Assembly: GCA_947646735.1 (NCBI GenBank)
Contig: CANTFK010000829.1
Span: 186,001-250,000, forward strand
Direction: 5' to 3'
From: Peronospora farinosa
Lineage: Eukaryota > Oomycota > Peronosporomycetes > Peronosporales > Peronosporaceae
Length of the DNA: 64,000 nucleotides
The notes below the pieces were generated by a model. It saw only the letters and a program-made list of their open reading frames with translations. It ran no database searches and was not told where the DNA came from. A program made the translations under genes and the position numbers. This document shows, piece by piece, positions 63,788-64,000 of the stretch; the first letter of the stretch is position 1, and each line of letters begins with the position of its first letter.

Positions 63788-64000
63788 ATGGGCAAGTGGT
63801 TAGCAATTGAGGAAAAGTACCAGCTTATAGTCAAGCATCGTAATCATCCTGGATTATCCCAAGTAAAGTTGGCTCAATGGGCCTTGACTGCGTTTAACTT
63901 GGAACGTGCTCCATCTGCCAACACGATTAAAAAAATTCTTCAAACAGCTCAAGAAATTGAACATAAACATCGTCAGGGAATCACAAAAAGAGGACGTAAC
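63788..64000 (+). CDS. CENP-B-type HTH protein, 5' end only (cut by window end)
   Basis: 71 codons from the ATG at 63788, open to the last base. The segment resembles the CENP-B N-terminal helix-turn-helix and matches residues 1-71 of the chimeric protein at 4110: KYQLIVKHRNHPGLSQVKLA here against KFELIQKHRQNPSLSTRKLA there, then shared GIT near the end. What follows, a DDE transposase, an SDR or nothing, lies outside the window. It is the best internal clue to the origin of the fusion's DNA-binding half. Confidence 0.75.
   Translation, partial: MGKWLAIEEKYQLIVKHRNHPGLSQVKLAQWALTAFNLERAPSANTIKKILQTAQEIEHKHRQGITKRGRN

Overview
The window reads as nuclear DNA of a plant-associated oomycete (Peronosporales: downy mildew or Phytophthora type). 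The pointers are compact genes with few short GT-AG introns (about 45-110 bp), a secreted RxLR/EER-type effector relic with LWY-like modules, oomycete-style Ty3/Gypsy chromoviruses, and housekeeping proteins of eukaryotic type. I cannot name the species from the sequence.

Layout. 1-5.5 kb: a DEAD-box ribosome-biogenesis helicase (DDX54/DBP10), a chimeric gene joining a CENP-B/Tc5-type DNA-binding module to a catalytically degraded short-chain dehydrogenase (SDR), and an intact SDR in divergent orientation. 5.5-14.8 kb: gene-poor, with an LTR relic, a broken RxLR-type effector gene, a strong hairpin and a decayed MATE transporter. 14.8-27.05 kb: a block of Ty3/Gypsy elements, all on the minus strand (a family-C fragment, recombinant element A1, and 3'-truncated element D). 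28.2-39.1 kb: a gene island with an inverted second copy of the SDR, a two-exon SDF2-like MIR protein, a six-exon PDZ+UBA protein, XRN2/RAT1 sharing a 156-bp divergent promoter with it, an unknown protein, a small membrane protein and an F-box gene with an in-frame stop. 39.6-59.8 kb: a nest of retroelements. Outer element B (minus) is interrupted by A2 (plus, exact 5-bp target duplication) and by family-C element C (minus, 5' truncated, with a small inversion at its breakpoint). 60.1-64 kb: glucosidase II beta subunit, a (CT)35 tract in front of a NIFK/Nop15-type RRM protein, and the start of another CENP-B-type gene cut by the window end.

The most unusual signals are in the retroelements. 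First, families A, B and C each carry an antisense reading frame between pol and the 3' LTR. In A and C it encodes one conserved architecture (an N-terminal Trp/Cys-rich domain, an Arg-Ser tract, a coiled coil), and it overlaps the chromodomain end of pol so that both strands code. In A1 it is the only long intact frame, although gag and pol carry many lesions, most of them shared with A2. Second, element D, and to a lesser degree A and C, is studded with short perfect inverted repeats (stems 8-12 bp, loops 0-10 nt), about one per 160 bp, through coding sequence and LTR. Outside the elements, the CENP-B/pseudo-SDR fusion is the most interesting gene.

The housekeeping genes do not form a pathway, although SDF2 and glucosidase II beta both serve protein folding and quality control in the ER, and DDX54 and the NIFK-like protein both serve 60S ribosome maturation.
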